Positions 36,768 through 49,747 of a stretch of DNA of 64,000 bases are shown piece by piece. This DNA comes from Costus lasius. Taxonomy: Eukaryota > Streptophyta > Magnoliopsida > Zingiberales > Costaceae. Position numbers and translations under genes: made by a program. The notes beneath the pieces were generated by a model. That model searched no databases, was not told the DNA's origin, and saw only the letters and a program-made list of their open reading frames with translations. The stretch lies in the NCBI GenBank assembly GCA_027563935.2, contig CM050451.1, positions 29,651,565 to 29,715,564 of the forward strand, written 5' to 3'. Every line of letters begins with the position of its first letter. Position 1 is the first letter of the stretch.

Positions 36768-38491
36768 TGTTGGGAATCCCCGGGCTATTTAAAAATGAAA
36801 ACAGTGGAAGCAAGCCCGTAACGAGATTCCTAATTCAACAAGGACCGACTTACGAAGAACACAAAGGATGTGATAGGGGTATACCTTACTCAGCAGTTCG
36901 ACGCTGGCAATGGCTGAGACGCGCAAAGGCCCGTCCTCTACAATCGAGCACACACAGACTGCCTCGAGACTCCTCCACTCCACACACGTGCTAGCTTCGA
37001 GAGAAGAGATCCATGCCTGTAGCTTCTTCTTGCGCCAATCACGAAGACGACACGCCAAGGAGAAGGGGAAGCGTTGGCGACAAGGAGTGGGTAGCACTAC
37101 AACTTGTCCCAACCATGATGCAATAATTTTATTTTTGTCGTCACCTCCAAGACCCTCATGCCTGGAGCAGAGGGCAGGCGACAACAAGAGAGGAGAAAAG
37201 AGATTGGTGCAAGAATCTCCCAGGTAGGCCTCTCTATTTATAATAGAAGCGTTAACTCCTCTTTGGAGATCTTCCCATGCAGGACTATGTGCATAGGCAC
37301 CTATTCACAAGTAAGTGTCACGGGTTCGAATCCCCGTAGACATAATTAATTGTAATATGCGCCATAGCTCATTAATTAGCCAAGAAAAATTCTCTTGCCA
37401 ATTAATAATTTTTATTTTATTCATGTGACTAAAGTGCTAAGCCCAGCCTTGCACGAAGACCCTTGTTAGACACATTTTGACACCTCAGGTCAACAGAGGT
37501 CAAATGTGGTCCACTAGAGTCAACTAGTGGTCAAACATGAACAAAATAAAGTCTCATCTCCTCATAAGAAAAACCATAGCATCAGCTTCCCAAAATGATC
37601 CGAATCATACAACGACCCATCAGAGGCTAACCGATCAATACGGAGTCTCTAGCGTCTAAGTGTGCGACCCTGTAGGTCCCTCTGACGTTGGCAGTGATGA
37701 CCTAATCATCACAAGCGGTGATTGGCACCTAGTAGGACATCGCCACTACCCAAGTCATCGGAATAAATGTCGCCATCGACAACCTCAAACTGTGATCAGG
37801 TATAAGAGTATCCATGTCCCTTTGCTAGGTTTATCGTCCAAGCTGGACAAGCGTGTCACACTTGTATATTCCAACTATGATGGTCATGACTAAATCAGGC
37901 TAAACCTGGGTGTGGCCACACGCTTTCAGTCATGCATCATCTAGGGGCCCATGGACATCAAGCTTCCTAGCAGGGAAGGGGCAAGTCCTCTATCGGCAAG
38001 ATGTACCTCTCGTATTGGTTTAAGACATACCCAATAACAACCGTTATGACCTCCTTGTGACGGCGAGGCGTTAGGTTATATCAAAGTGTATCCCTTGCAA
38101 CACAGAGATACAATCTCTCTCAAGTAAAAGGACAGATACAACTCTATCACTATGAGATTCTTCTTAAGACACCACGAAGAACTCTCATAGCGGGTCGGTC
38201 TAGTACATCTCCCTTGACATACCCTTATGCCTGCGTTAAGCAACCCGTGCTAACCAGCGCATAAATGAGTCTCACCCGCACCATAGCTGTCCCCTATCCA
38301 CTATGGTACTCGACTCGGGACATAAGCAAACTGAGATAGTAATATCTCGAGGGACGTCATCATGTAAACATACATATGCGCAGATGTATAATCAACCATG
38401 ACAATGACAATGCCAGGATATCTATAAATATCAAAGTATGTAGTACATTTGTCTAGACCAAAACATAGGTCTTAGGGCATAACACTAACAG
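36768..38491 (-). repeat. 5' LTR of element E (about 1724 bp)
   Basis: Minus strand starts TGTTAGTGTTATGCCCTAAGACC at 38491 and ends GGGATTCCCAACA at 36768. Related to the C/D LTRs by position and short shared blocks (for example the ACGGTTGTTATTGGG and CGGGTCGG-like blocks) but a separate subfamily. Confidence 0.85.
37316..37340 (+). other. tRNA T-arm-like sequence inside the E LTR
   Basis: CACGGGTTCGAATCCCCGT contains an exact Pol III B box (GGTTCGAATCC, 37323-37333) with a stem that closes it. No convincing A box or complete cloverleaf is visible upstream, so it is at most a tRNA or SINE relic, antisense to the LTR. Confidence 0.3.
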
Positions 38492-40854
38492 ACAGGAGGT
38501 TTGTTGGATCTCATACATAGTGATGTGTGTGGGCTATTCAATAAACAAGTCAGAGGAGGACACAGCTACTTCATTACCTTTACTGATGATTTCAGTAGGT
38601 ATGGTTATGTCTACTTGATGAGACATAAATCTGAATCCTTTGAGAAATTCAAGGAGTTCAAGAATGAAGTAGAAAACTAGCTTGGTAGATCCATTAAGGC
38701 TCTTCGATCAGATCGTGGTGGAGAGTACCTGAGCGGTGAGTTCCTTGACTATCTAAAAGAGTGTAGGATTCTGTCCCAACTCACTCCTCCTAGAACACCT
38801 CAATGGAATGGTGTGTCTAAAAGGAGAAATCGAACCTTGTTGGACATGGTTCGGTCTATGATGAGTCATTCAACTCTACCTCCCTCATTCTGGAGGCGTG
38901 CACTTGAAACAGCTTCTCTAAAACTGAATAATGTTCCATCTAAGAGTGTCTCAAGGATTCCATATGAGGTATGGAGTGGGAGATGCCCTAATCTCACTTT
39001 TATCAGGATTTAGGGATGTGAGGCTTATGTCAAACGTCAGGATTCTAGCAAGCTAGAACCAAGATCTGATAAATGCGTGTTTGTAGGTTATCCTAAGGAA
39101 ACTATGGGATACTACTTCTATGTCCCAACCGAGAACAGAGTTTACGTTGCTCGGAGTGCTGTCTTTCTAGAGAAAGAATTTCTCATGAAAGAAGTTAGTG
39201 GGAGGAAGTTTGACTTATACGAGGTCCAAGAGCAACCACAAAATGTAGAGATGGAACCTGAACCACCTGCACCGGTTGATGGGCAACCTGAGGCTCAGAC
39301 ACAGGCCCCACATAGGTCTGGGAGGATTCATCATGTACCTGAGAGGTATGGGTCACTGCCGACCCAACACGATGGGATATTCATCATTGAGGATGAACTC
39401 AAGACTTATGATAAGGCGGTCAGTGGACCGGACTTCGAGAGATGGCTTGACGCCATGAGATCCGTAATGGATTCCATGTCAGCTAACCAAGTCTGGGATT
39501 TGGTTGAGTTACCTGATGGGATAAAACCCATAGGGTGTAAATGGGTCTTCAAGAGGAAGACAGACGTGGATGGCAACGTGGTTACCTATAAAGGTAGATT
39601 AGTGGCTAAGGGATTCAAACAAGTCCACGGGATGGACTATGATGAAACCTTTTCGTCAGTTGCTATGTTCAAATCCATTAGGATTCTGGTTGCTATAGCT
39701 GCATATCATGATTATGAGATATGGAAGATGGATGTAAAGACTGCTTTCCTTAATGGGAAACTAACCGAGGATGTGTATATGACATAACCTGATGGCTTCA
39801 TCCATCCTGTAGAGGCCAATAAGGTCTGCAGGCTAAAGAAATCCATCTATGGATTAAAGCAAGCATCTCAAAGTTGGAATCTTTGATTTGATGAAGCTGT
39901 GAGAGATTATGGCTTTAGCAAAAGCGAAGATGACGCCTGTGTATACAGAATATTCAGTGGGAGCTTGGTGACTTTTCTGGTCTTGTATGTCGAAGACATA
40001 CTGCTCATCGGGAACGACATCCCTAGTCTTCAAGCTATGAAGACATGGTTAGGGAAGTGTTTCGAGATGAAGGACTTAGGGGACGCCGCCTATATCCTAG
40101 GTGTGAGGATCTACCAGGATAGATCCAAGAGGCTCCTAGCCCTTAGTCAGAGTACCTACATTGATAAGGTCCTGGAGAGGTTCAACTTGGAGCAATCCAA
40201 GAAAGGGTACCGTCTAGTGAGACATGGCCTTACTCTCTCAAAGAGCCAGTGTCCCACCACACAGGCTGAGAGGGATGACATGAGTCGAGTGCCTTATGCT
40301 TTGGCAGTGGGATCGATTATGTATACAATGTTGTGTACTAGACCAGATATGGCTTATGCTGTGAGCATAACTAGCCGATACCAATCCAATCCTGGTTTAC
40401 AGCACTGGGTGGCTATAAAGAACATCCTAAAGTTTTTGAGAAGAACTAAGTAATTGTTCCTAGTCTATGGGGGACAGGAAGAGCTCAGTATGCAGGGCTA
40501 CCCTGATGCGTCTTTCCAGTCTGACCTTGACGACTTTAGATAGCAGGCTGGCTATGTGTTTAAGATGAATGGAGGTGCTGTTTGCTGGAAGAGCTTCAAG
40601 CAATCCACTATTGCCGATTCTACAACCGAAGCTGAGTGTGTAGCCGCTTCTGAGGCAGCCAAAGAAGCTATTTGGATATGGAAGTTCATTTCTGAACTTC
40701 AGGTGGTTCCTAGTGCAGTGGATCCCATTGAGCTCTACTGTGACAACAACGGAGCAATTGCACAAGCCAAGGAACCACGGTCTCATCAAAGATCCAAACA
40801 CATACTCGAGAGATTTCACCTGATCAGAGAGATCATAGACAGAGGTGATGTCAA
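38492..40854 (+). pseudogene. Copia integrase-RT-RNase H of element C, first part
   Basis: A single frame with stops at 38678, 39011, 39785, 39884, 40451 and 40541. Integrase: HSDVCGLF, SDRGGEYLSGEF, WNGVSKRRN (catalytic Glu changed to Lys). RT: QMDVKTAF-like text as KMDVKTAFLNG and YVEDILLIGND, where YVDD has become YVED. RNase H: STIADSTTEAECVAAS, CDNNGAIA. The frame resumes at 59102 after B. Loss of catalytic residues and many stops show long decay. Confidence 0.9.
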
Positions 40855-42532
40855 TGTTGGGGTATGCCCTTAAGGCTAATGTTTGAGGCCTTGGGATTGT
40901 ATCAGTATCATGTATAAACTCTTATGTTTATAAAGGCAATGGTTGTTATTCAGGTTGATATATTATCTGCTGCAATACATATACTTCTGAATAATGTCTC
41001 AATGCTGTTCAGCTTGGCTGACATGCACTTTTGTCCTTAGTCGAGATATCTTGGTGAACATGAGACAGCCTTGATATGATTGAGACTAATATGTATTCTA
41101 ATCTTATAGGATGCTTCGAGCATGGAATAAGATGTAGACTCATGGGTACATTGGATGTACTGGACAGACCCTACTAGGATTTTCAATTGCTTGTCACAAT
41201 GTGAATAATCCTTGATTGCAACAAGTGGCACATTTCCTCTGACTTGAGATCACTTGTGTTTCTAAATGATGATTGTCATTGTTTTGAGGTAGTTCAATAT
41301 CATTTGAAACATAATGGTTATAGACTATCTTGGATGGTGAGCTTGAGTCATGTTAGGGCACTAGTGATAGATAAAGGATCGCCGTCTCCTTCATTGGAGT
41401 GTGATGTTCTAAAGGGCCCCCTTGGATGAGATGATTGAGAAAGTGTATGGCCATACCCAGGTGACTATGTTCATCTGATCTAATCATGCTCATCATATTG
41501 GAGTTACAAGCTTGACAGGCTTGTCCAATAAGAACATCCAGTGGCAAAGGAAACATGTATGCCTAGTGAGTTGATTCACACTTGTGCTGTGGTTTGGGTG
41601 TAGTCTTGGAAGACTCTTTCCTTTATATCGGGAGATAGTGATGTGTTGCTAGATACCCCTCGCTGATCGTGATGACGTAAGTTATCGTTATCGACATTTA
41701 AAGGAAACCCTTAGGGTCGCACAATTTGATGATATGGCTTACTTAAGTCAGATCGTGTGGACTGAATTGTTTAGGTTCAGTTTAAAGGGATTTAATCTCT
41801 GATTGTGAGTGAGATCTGGTCTGATCATGTTTAATTGATTAGGGCTTAAGATCGGTAAGCTTCGATTGAGAGAATGGATGCTAGATCGGTGAGATCAGGA
41901 GCATCGAGAGATCAACGGTCAGATCTTAAGCCTCAGGGGTTTATTGTAATCTGGACTAATGGCTTGGGTTGTTTGGTTTCTTGAACCAAACCGAATTGAA
42001 CCAGCTCATTGGATGAGCGCATGGTTCAAATGAAGAGGCATTTTGCGATTGGGGTAAGTTGTGGTCGCATGAACGTTGAGACTTTTCTATTTTTAGAAAG
42101 CATGTCTCTAAACGTGACCATGACTCTCACGTTCTCAATGCTCACGCTCTCTTGACGCCTCTTTGGGCTTTTCGACACTTGCATCTCTTGCGTGTGAAGG
42201 TGTGGACGAAAAGAGGAGCTCTCGCCAAGCATAGGATTTCTCATCTCTTCCCTTCCATTCGGTCAGGATACTTGGACGATCCTTGCTAGCACAAGGGGCG
42301 ACAAGGAGGAGCCAAGACTCATCTTGTGTGCGTCATCTCTGGAGAAGATCCATTTCGATCTTTGCTTCCAAGACGCCATCTAGAAATGGCATCGGTATGA
42401 TTTCTTCTCTTGTATGTAATCATTTTAACGTTGATCGTAAAGCATGCAATAGATCTAGAAACCCTCTTCTGCTGTTTAAATCCCTTACATGTGCCTATTA
42501 GGGTTTCATCCCCTTGTCTAGGGGACCTTTCA
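40855..42532 (+). repeat. 5' LTR of element B (1678 bp)
   Basis: TGTTGGGGTATG to GGGACCTTTCA, followed by the PBS. It abuts the C reading frame so that a false ORF runs a few codons into it. Confidence 0.95.
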
Positions 42533-42534
42533 AT

Positions 42535-42546
42535 TGTTATCAGAGC
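42535..42546 (+). other. Primer binding site of element B
   Basis: TGTTATCAGAGC, one mismatch (G to T at position 3) from the initiator tRNA-Met complement, two bases after the LTR. Confidence 0.88.
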
Positions 42547-44384
42547 CAAGGTTTATGCATGTTTTTATGATTGCTTGACCCCTTTTTGTGTGATCCATTA
42601 TATGCGCATGTTCAAGAGATCTAGGGTTATCATCATGCGAAAATTTTACATGCTAGTATTGGCGCATGTTTATAGTTTGTGGCGCATGAATGATGCTTAT
42701 ATGTTGCGCTTGTTGTATGTTATAGTTTTTCTTCAAAAACTTCATCACTTGCGCGCCTCACTTAGATCTAAGCGCCTACTGTAAATCCTTAGACATGTTA
42801 GTAGGGTTGAAGTCATCCTCTAGGTTAGATCCAACCAGTCTGATCAGACCATCTGACAGCCTAGATGGGTCGACCAGATAGCACCTATGCGCAAGCGCGA
42901 GGTGGCTATAAGTCGACTGCATCACAGGCGTGTAGCGATGTCTGATTGAGACAACTAATTGAGCGCACATGAGTTAGGCCCGGGGTTACACCCGCTTGCC
43001 AGACCTCATTGTGGCCGTTCAGCCCTTAGCGCATGCATGGTTGACCTTTTGGTCGACTCAAGTCAGTTAGGACTTGGTGCATGCAAGGGCATTGGATCTG
43101 ACTAGACAAGGTGAGTGGATCCCTATTAATGGACTGTTGTAAGGTTGTAGGGCATATAAGAAAATTAAAAAAAAGATGCCAATGGGGTTTTCGAAATTTC
43201 ATTTTCTTATTGGATCACATGCTGATTGGATGCCATATGTTTGTTTATTTAATCTTATGTGGGCTGCCCTGTTTAATGTGTGCTGTGCTGGGGCCTGCGA
43301 GCCTGGAATTTAAATGTAAATTAATATTTATTGTGATCTGCGCATCACATTTTATTTAATTTATAAAGTGTAATTGACCTGCGAGTCAATCTTGTCTAGA
43401 TAGATTAATTTGTAATTTAATCAGACAAGAGCATAGAGCACACTTGGCAGAGGCGCATGCAGCAGTGGCTTGACCAGGTGGGAGGTCCAGGGTTCGACTC
43501 TGGGATAGGCGCATTTTCCCTAGTGGGCGCACCTGCGCTGCAATTGGCGCTTGGGCCCTAGGTTGGGCCAGATAAGAAGCAAAAGCCCCATGAAGAAAAG
43601 CAAGTGAAGACTTAAGTTAGGTTAAGGTCTTACTTAGGCTTAATGGGCTTTTACCACATAAGATCAGCATGCTTTCTCTTTATCAATTATATAATTAGAA
43701 ATGCATGATTTATTTATCTTCTGCTATCACCATAGGAATTGTATGATAGTTGAGAAGATAAAAGACCGTTAAAATCCAACGTTGAAATATCAAGCTCGTA
43801 AGCCTTCTGACGCGAAACCTCACTGTTCTGACTATCGTTGGAGCCGTGTTGTACCCACTCAGTGGGCACGTCCATCTATCTTCAGACTGTGCGGGATTAC
43901 ACCTGCGTGTTACAGAGAAGGGATTTATCGCTTCTCGTTGCTCAGCATAGCACGTGGTGGTCCAGGGAGTAGGTCAGGTCAGCTTGACCATGTAGGCTAC
44001 ATATGTGGCGCATATGGTAGCACATGGAGGCAGCCATCTGTGGGATCAGAGACTGTGTTGTACCAACTCAGTTGGCACAGTCTGCTGGATTGCCCAGATG
44101 AAGGGGAATCGCACGGGTTGGCGATTGGCTGGGACAGCCTACCAGAAATTAGTGCTTGTACTCTCTGTGCATCTTATCTCGCCTGAGCGGGACGCGGAGA
44201 CCAAGTGTGAAATCTGGATCCCGTCTCACTAAAAGAGTTCTACTCTTTCGGGCTGTTTTGCTGGATTTTTCAGTCAGATAAAATAGTGAGAAAAAGAATC
44301 ATTCTTAAGTCCTGATTGATTCTTAACATTGATACTGACCTTGCTGTTCTTGCATTGTTGTAGATTCCTGCAGCAACGAACACC
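42547..44384 (+). other. Untranslated leader of element B
   Basis: No gene is supported. It has GGGC-CTGCGA-GCCT (near 43293), GTGAT-CTGCGC-ATCAC (near 43340) and TTGAC-CTGCGA-GTCAA (near 43376-43392), the T-arm-like hairpin at 43487-43503, palindromes CCCACTCAGTGGG (near 43854) and CCAACTCAGTTGG (near 44064), and the acceptor-like TTGTTGTAG at 44355-44363, 21 bases before the ATG. Confidence 0.75.
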
Positions 44385-47300
44385 ATGAACTTCAATGTGC
44401 GATCCCTACTGGAAAGGGAGAAGTTTGCTGGGCCAAACTTCTCAGACTGGTACGGACACCTTAAGATTGTTCTTAAGGCAGAGAGGAAACTGTATGTCCT
44501 CGAGACGGCGATACCGCCTCAACCCGCTCCGAACGCCGCAAGGGCGGTTCGGGAAGCCTATGAAAAGCATGTCAATGATAGCATTGATGTCGCTTGCCTG
44601 ATGCTAGCGTCTATGACGCCACCGCTGCAGCGTCAGCATGAGGATATGTCTGCTATAGAAATTATAGCAAACCTCAAGATGCTATATGCTGCACAGGCGA
44701 GGACTGAACGCTACAATTTGACCAAGCTTTTCTTTCAGAGCAAACTGGCTGAAGGGAGTCCAGTAGGAGCTCATGTGCTCAAGATGATTGGGCACAAGGA
44801 GGCTCTAGAGAAACTGGGACATACCATCAATCAGGAGCTTACTGTAGACATTATTCTGCAGTCTCTCCCGCCTTCTTTCGATCCGTTCATTATTAACTTT
44901 AATATGAACAAGATCGACTGTACGCCGGCAGAGTTGCTGAATATGCTCTTGACTATTGAGGAGACTCTGAAGGGAAAGCCTTCAACCTCTGTCTTAATGG
45001 TTCCTTCCAGGAACAAGAAGAAGGGGAAGAGGGGCAAAACCCCAGTCAAGAACTACAACAAGGCGCTGAAACAAAAGGTTAAGCGGTCGAAGGAATACAG
45101 ATGTTTCCACTGTGGCCAGCTGGGTCACTGGAAAAAGGACTATAAAGCGCTCCAAGGAGACAAGAAGGGAAGCATCGCTTCTGGCTCAGGTATTTATGTG
45201 ACTGAGGTCATGTTTTCTTCTTCTATATCATGGGTGTTGGACACTGCATGTGGAGTTCACATTTGTTCAAATGTACAGGAACTCAAGAGAAGAAGACAGG
45301 TGGGGCAGCATGAGGTGGACCTACGAGTTGGAAACGGAGCACGGGTTGCTGCTGTTGCTGTAGGGGAATATTACATCTCATTACCATCTGGACTTGTATT
45401 GGAACTAGACAATTGTTATTTTGTTCCGAGTATAACTAAGAATATTATCTCTATTCCTGCTCTTGTCAGGAAAGGGTTTTCCTTTGAATGCAATATTTCA
45501 AAGTGTGTTTTATCTTTTGATAATATTATTTATGCTACTGGTTCAATTAACAATGGGTTATTCATGTTGGACATGGAATGTTCTATACAAAATATTGATA
45601 ATAAGAAAGCCAAGTATGCTGATAATAGCACCTTGCTATGGCATAGTCGTTTAGGCCATATTAACAAGAAACGCATTAAGCGGTTGCATGAACATGGACT
45701 GCTGGGATCATTCTCCTATGAGGAGATTGATACATGCAAAGCTTGTTTAATGGGCAAAATGACGAAGTCACCTTTTCATAATAAAGGTCAAAGGGCTTCA
45801 GGTTTACTTGACCTTATACACAGTGATGTGTGTGGGCCATTTAGTAAACATGCCAGAGGTGGCTATTCGTACTTCATTACCTTTACTGATGATTTCAGTA
45901 GATATGGGTATGTCTATTTAATGAGACATAAAAGTGAATCTTTTGACAAGTTCAAAGAGTTCAAGAATGAAGTACAGAATCAGCTAGGCCGAAATATCAA
46001 GGCACTTCATTCTGATCGAGGTGGAGAATACTTGAGTCATGCGTTTACTGACTATCTGAAGGAGTGTGGGATTATCTCACAGCTCACTCCGCCAGGAACA
46101 CCGCAATGGAATGGTGTGTCCGAGAGGAGAAATAGAACGTTACTTGATATGGTTCGTTCTATGATGAGTCAGGCTACTCTACCTTACTCCTTTTGGGGAT
46201 TTGCACTGGAAACAGCTGCAAAGGTACTAAACCGAGTGCCATCCAAGGCAGTTTCAAACACCCCATATGAGTTATGGTATGGGAAACAGCCGAGCTTGAC
46301 ATTTATCAGGATCTGGAGTTGCGAGGCTTATGTCAAAAAGCTCGCCTCTGGGAAACTAGAGAGCAGATCTGACAAATGCATCTTTGTCGGTTACCCTAAG
46401 GAAACTAAGGGTTATTATTTCTACGATCCCAAAGAGAACAAGGTATTTGTTGCTCGGACGGCCATTTTTCTTGAGAAGGAGTTTCTTCTGCAAGAAGCCA
46501 GTGGGAGAGAAATAAAACTGGATGAGAATCCAGAGGAAGGACAAAGTAGTCAAGCACAGTTGGATGAGCCTGAGCCGGTAGAACAGGTTACTGAACAACC
46601 TGAGGGTCAGATATCACGGGAACCGCGAAGATCGGGAAGGATTCGTCGACAGCCTGAGAGCTATGACGGAGTCTACATCATTGATAATGATGAACCCCTC
46701 ACTTATGCGGATGCGGTCAGTGGACCAGACTCAGCTAGATGGCTTGAAGCTATGCGAGCCGAGATGGACTCCATGTCAGATAACCAAGTTTGGGATTTGG
46801 TTGATCCACCTCCGGGAGTTATCCCTATAGGCTGTAAATGGATCTTCAAGAAGAAGATTGACATGGATGGTAACGTGGTTACCTATAAAGGCAGGCTAGT
46901 TGCGAAAGGTTTCAAACAAATCTATGGGATAGATTATGATGAAACTTTCTCACCTGTAGCTATGTTTAAGTCTATTCAGATTCTTTTCGCGATAGCAGCA
47001 TATTACGATTATGAGATCTGGCAGATGGATGTGAAGACTGCTTTCCTTAATGGAAAATTGGATGAGGATGTGTATATGACACAACCTGAAGGTTTCACTA
47101 ATCCATCTGATCGTCATAAGGTATGCAAATTAAAGAAGTCCATTTATGGACTTAAACAAGCATCAAGAAGCTGGAATATTCGTTTTGATGAATCAATTAG
47201 TGAATTTGGTTTCATCAAGAATGAAGATGACCCGTGTGTATATAAGAGGTTTAGTGGGAGCGTAATTACTTTCCTAGTCCTCTACGTCGATGATATCTTA

Positions 47301-48036
47301 ATCATTGGAAACGATATTCCTGAACTGCATGCTGTCAAAGCATGGTTAAGAAAATGTTTCCAGATGAAAGATTTAGGAGAAGCAGCCTATGTATTAGGTG
47401 TGAAGATCTACAGGGATAGATCTAAGAGGCTTCTCAGGCTGTGCCAGAGTACTTACATCGATAAAGTCCTGGAAAGATTTCATTTAGAGAATTCTAAAAG
47501 AGGATATCTTCCAGTCAGACATGGTCTGAATCTTTCAAAGAGTCAGTGTCCACAAACACAGACTGAGAAAGATGAAATGGACAATATGCCTTATGCTTCG
47601 GCTATTGGATCCATTATGTATGCGATGTTGTGTACTCGCCCAGACGTCGCTTACGGGTTAAGCGTGACCAGTCGATTCCAAAGTAATCCAGGTCAGGCGC
47701 ACTGGATTGCAGTCAAGAACATCTTGAAATATCTGTGGAGGACCAAAGATATGTTCTTGATATATGGTGGTCAGGAAGAACTCAGTATTGAAGGATATAC
47801 TGACGCTTCGTTCCAATCTGACCAGGATGATTTCCGATCGCAATCAGGCTATGTTTTTAGCTTGAATGGAGGGGCAGTGGTGTGGAAGAGTTTCAAACAG
47901 TCCATCGTTGCTGATTCCACAACAGAAGCCGAGTATGTTGCAGCCTCAGAAGCATCTAAGGAGGCAGTATGGATTCGCAAGTTCGTTAAGGAACTTGGTG
48001 TTGTTCCTTCGAGTGCAGATCCTTTGGTTATCTTCT
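44385..48036 (+). pseudogene. Copia gag-pol of element B, first 1217 codons
   Basis: Open from ATG 44385 to the insertion of A inside RNase H, after ADPLVIF; the apparent C-terminus in LLGYALKANV is read from the LTR of A and is an artefact. Besides the insertion, residue 253, the last Cys of the gag zinc knuckle, is Tyr (CFHCGQLGHWKKDY), and the residue before the second integrase Asp motif is His-Ser instead of Arg-Ser. YVDD and the RNase H Asp are kept. B was probably impaired in RNA packaging even before A arrived (inference). Confidence 0.92.
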
Positions 48037-49733
48037 TGTTGGGGTATGCCCTTAAGGCTAATGTTTGAGGCCTGTGGGAATGTATCTGTATCATGTAATA
48101 AACTGTTATGTTTATAAAGGCATGGTTATTATTCAGTTGTTTACATTGTCTGCTGCAATATATGTTCTTCTGAATAATGTCTCAAAGCTGTTCAGCTAGG
48201 CTGACGTGCTATAAGTCCTTAGTCGAGATATCTTGGTGAACATGAGACAGCCTTGATATGATTGAGACTAATATGTGTTCTAATCTTATAGGATGCTACG
48301 AGCATGGAATAAGGTGTAGACTCATGGGTACATTGGATGTACTGGACAGACCCTACTAGGATGTTCAATTGTTTGTCACAATGTGAATATTCCTTGAGTG
48401 AGACAAGTGGCACATTTCCTTTGACTTGAGATCACTTGTGTTTTCTAAATGATGATTGTCATTGTTTTGAGATAGTTCAATATCATTTGAAACACAATGA
48501 TTATAGACTATCTTGGATGGTGAACTTGAATCAGGTTAGGGCACTAGTGATAGACATAGGATTGCCGTCTCCTTGTTTAAGGAGTGTGATGTTCTAAAGG
48601 GGCCCCCCTCGGATGAGATGATTGAGAAAGTGTATGGCCATACCCAGATGACTATGTTCATCTGATCTAATCATGCTTATCATATTGGAGCTACAGGCTT
48701 GACAGGCTTGTCCAATAAGAACATCCAGTGGCAAAGGAAATATGCATGCCTAGTGATGTTGATTCACACTTGTGCTGTTTTTGGGTGTAGTCTTGGAAGA
48801 CTCTTTCCTTTATATCGGGAGACAGTGATGTGTTGCTAGATACCCCTCACTGATCGTGATAACGTGAGTTATCGTTACCGACATTTAAAGGAAACCCTCA
48901 GGGTCGCACAATTTGATGATATGGCTTACTTAAGTCAGATCGTGTGGACTGAATTGTTTGGGTTCAGTTTAAAGGGATTTAATCTCTGATTGAAAGTGAG
49001 ATCTGGTCTGATCATGTTTGATTGATTAGGGCTTGAGATCGGTAAGCTTCGATCAAGAGAATGAATGCTAGATCAGTCAGATCAGAAGCATTGAGAGATT
49101 GACGGTCAGATAGAGAGCCTTTGGGTTTATTTTGATCTGGACTTATTTCTTGGTTTATTTGGTTAGTGGACCAAATCGGTTTGAACCAGCTCATGGATGA
49201 GCGCATGGTTCAATGGTGATGTGGCATTTGCGATTGGGGTAAACCCAAGATCGCATATGGAGAAGTGGGATGCTATTTTTAGCACTTCTCAAACGTGGCC
49301 ATGAACTCACGTCACCCCTCTCTTGCCTCTTCACGCAATTGACGCCTCCTTGGGTTGTCATCGAGCGGCATTCTCGTGTGAGGAAGTCTAAGGCGACAAG
49401 AGAAAAACGCCAAGAAAGAAAAAGCTCTCTTTTCCCTTTTGCATTCGATCAGAGACACCTTGGACGACTCTTGCTAGCACAAGGGACGACAAGAAGGAGC
49501 CAAGACTCATCTTGTGTGTGACGATTTGGAGGAGATCTTCATTGCTCTATTTCTTCCAAGGCGCCATCTAGAAATGGCAATGGTATGGATCGAATCACTT
49601 CTTTTACAATCGGTTTTTTGTTAAGTTGATCATATGATACATGCTCTTCGATCTATGAAACCCTTTATCCGCTGCCCCCCTACTTTGATTGCGCCACTTT
49701 AGGGTTTTGCTCCCCCTCGAAGGGGACTCTTCA
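48037..49733 (+). repeat. 5' LTR of element A (1697 bp)
   Basis: TGTTGGGGTATG to GGGACTCTTCA. It would drive transcription from its U3; TTTATAAAGG at about 48111 and CTTTATATCGG at about 48808 are TATA-like candidates only. Confidence 0.96.
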
Positions 49734-49735
49734 AT

Positions 49736-49747
49736 TGGTATTAGAGC
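49736..49747 (+). other. Primer binding site of element A
   Basis: TGGTATTAGAGC, one mismatch from the initiator tRNA-Met complement, two bases after the LTR end. Confidence 0.9.

Larger units (their letters stand above)
32187..38491 (-). mobile_element. Ty1/copia element E (family 2), 3'-truncated
   Basis: Minus-strand order: LTR (38491-36768), PBS (36766-36755), leader (36754-34959), gag-pol remnant (34958-32187). It ends within RNase H; no PPT or 3' LTR is present. E sits in the integrase gene of C at 38491/38492. The left junction to a copy of C integrase is explained by a tandem duplication breakpoint (see findings). Confidence 0.85.

Noticed and set aside
40556..40873. ORF ending in DVNVGVCP
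   Set aside because: It runs from C RNase H into the LTR of B; not a gene end.
44385..48068. 1227-residue ORF with a unique C-terminus
   Set aside because: The last ten residues are read from the LTR of A. The true gag-pol of B resumes at 57174; the unique end is a product of nesting.
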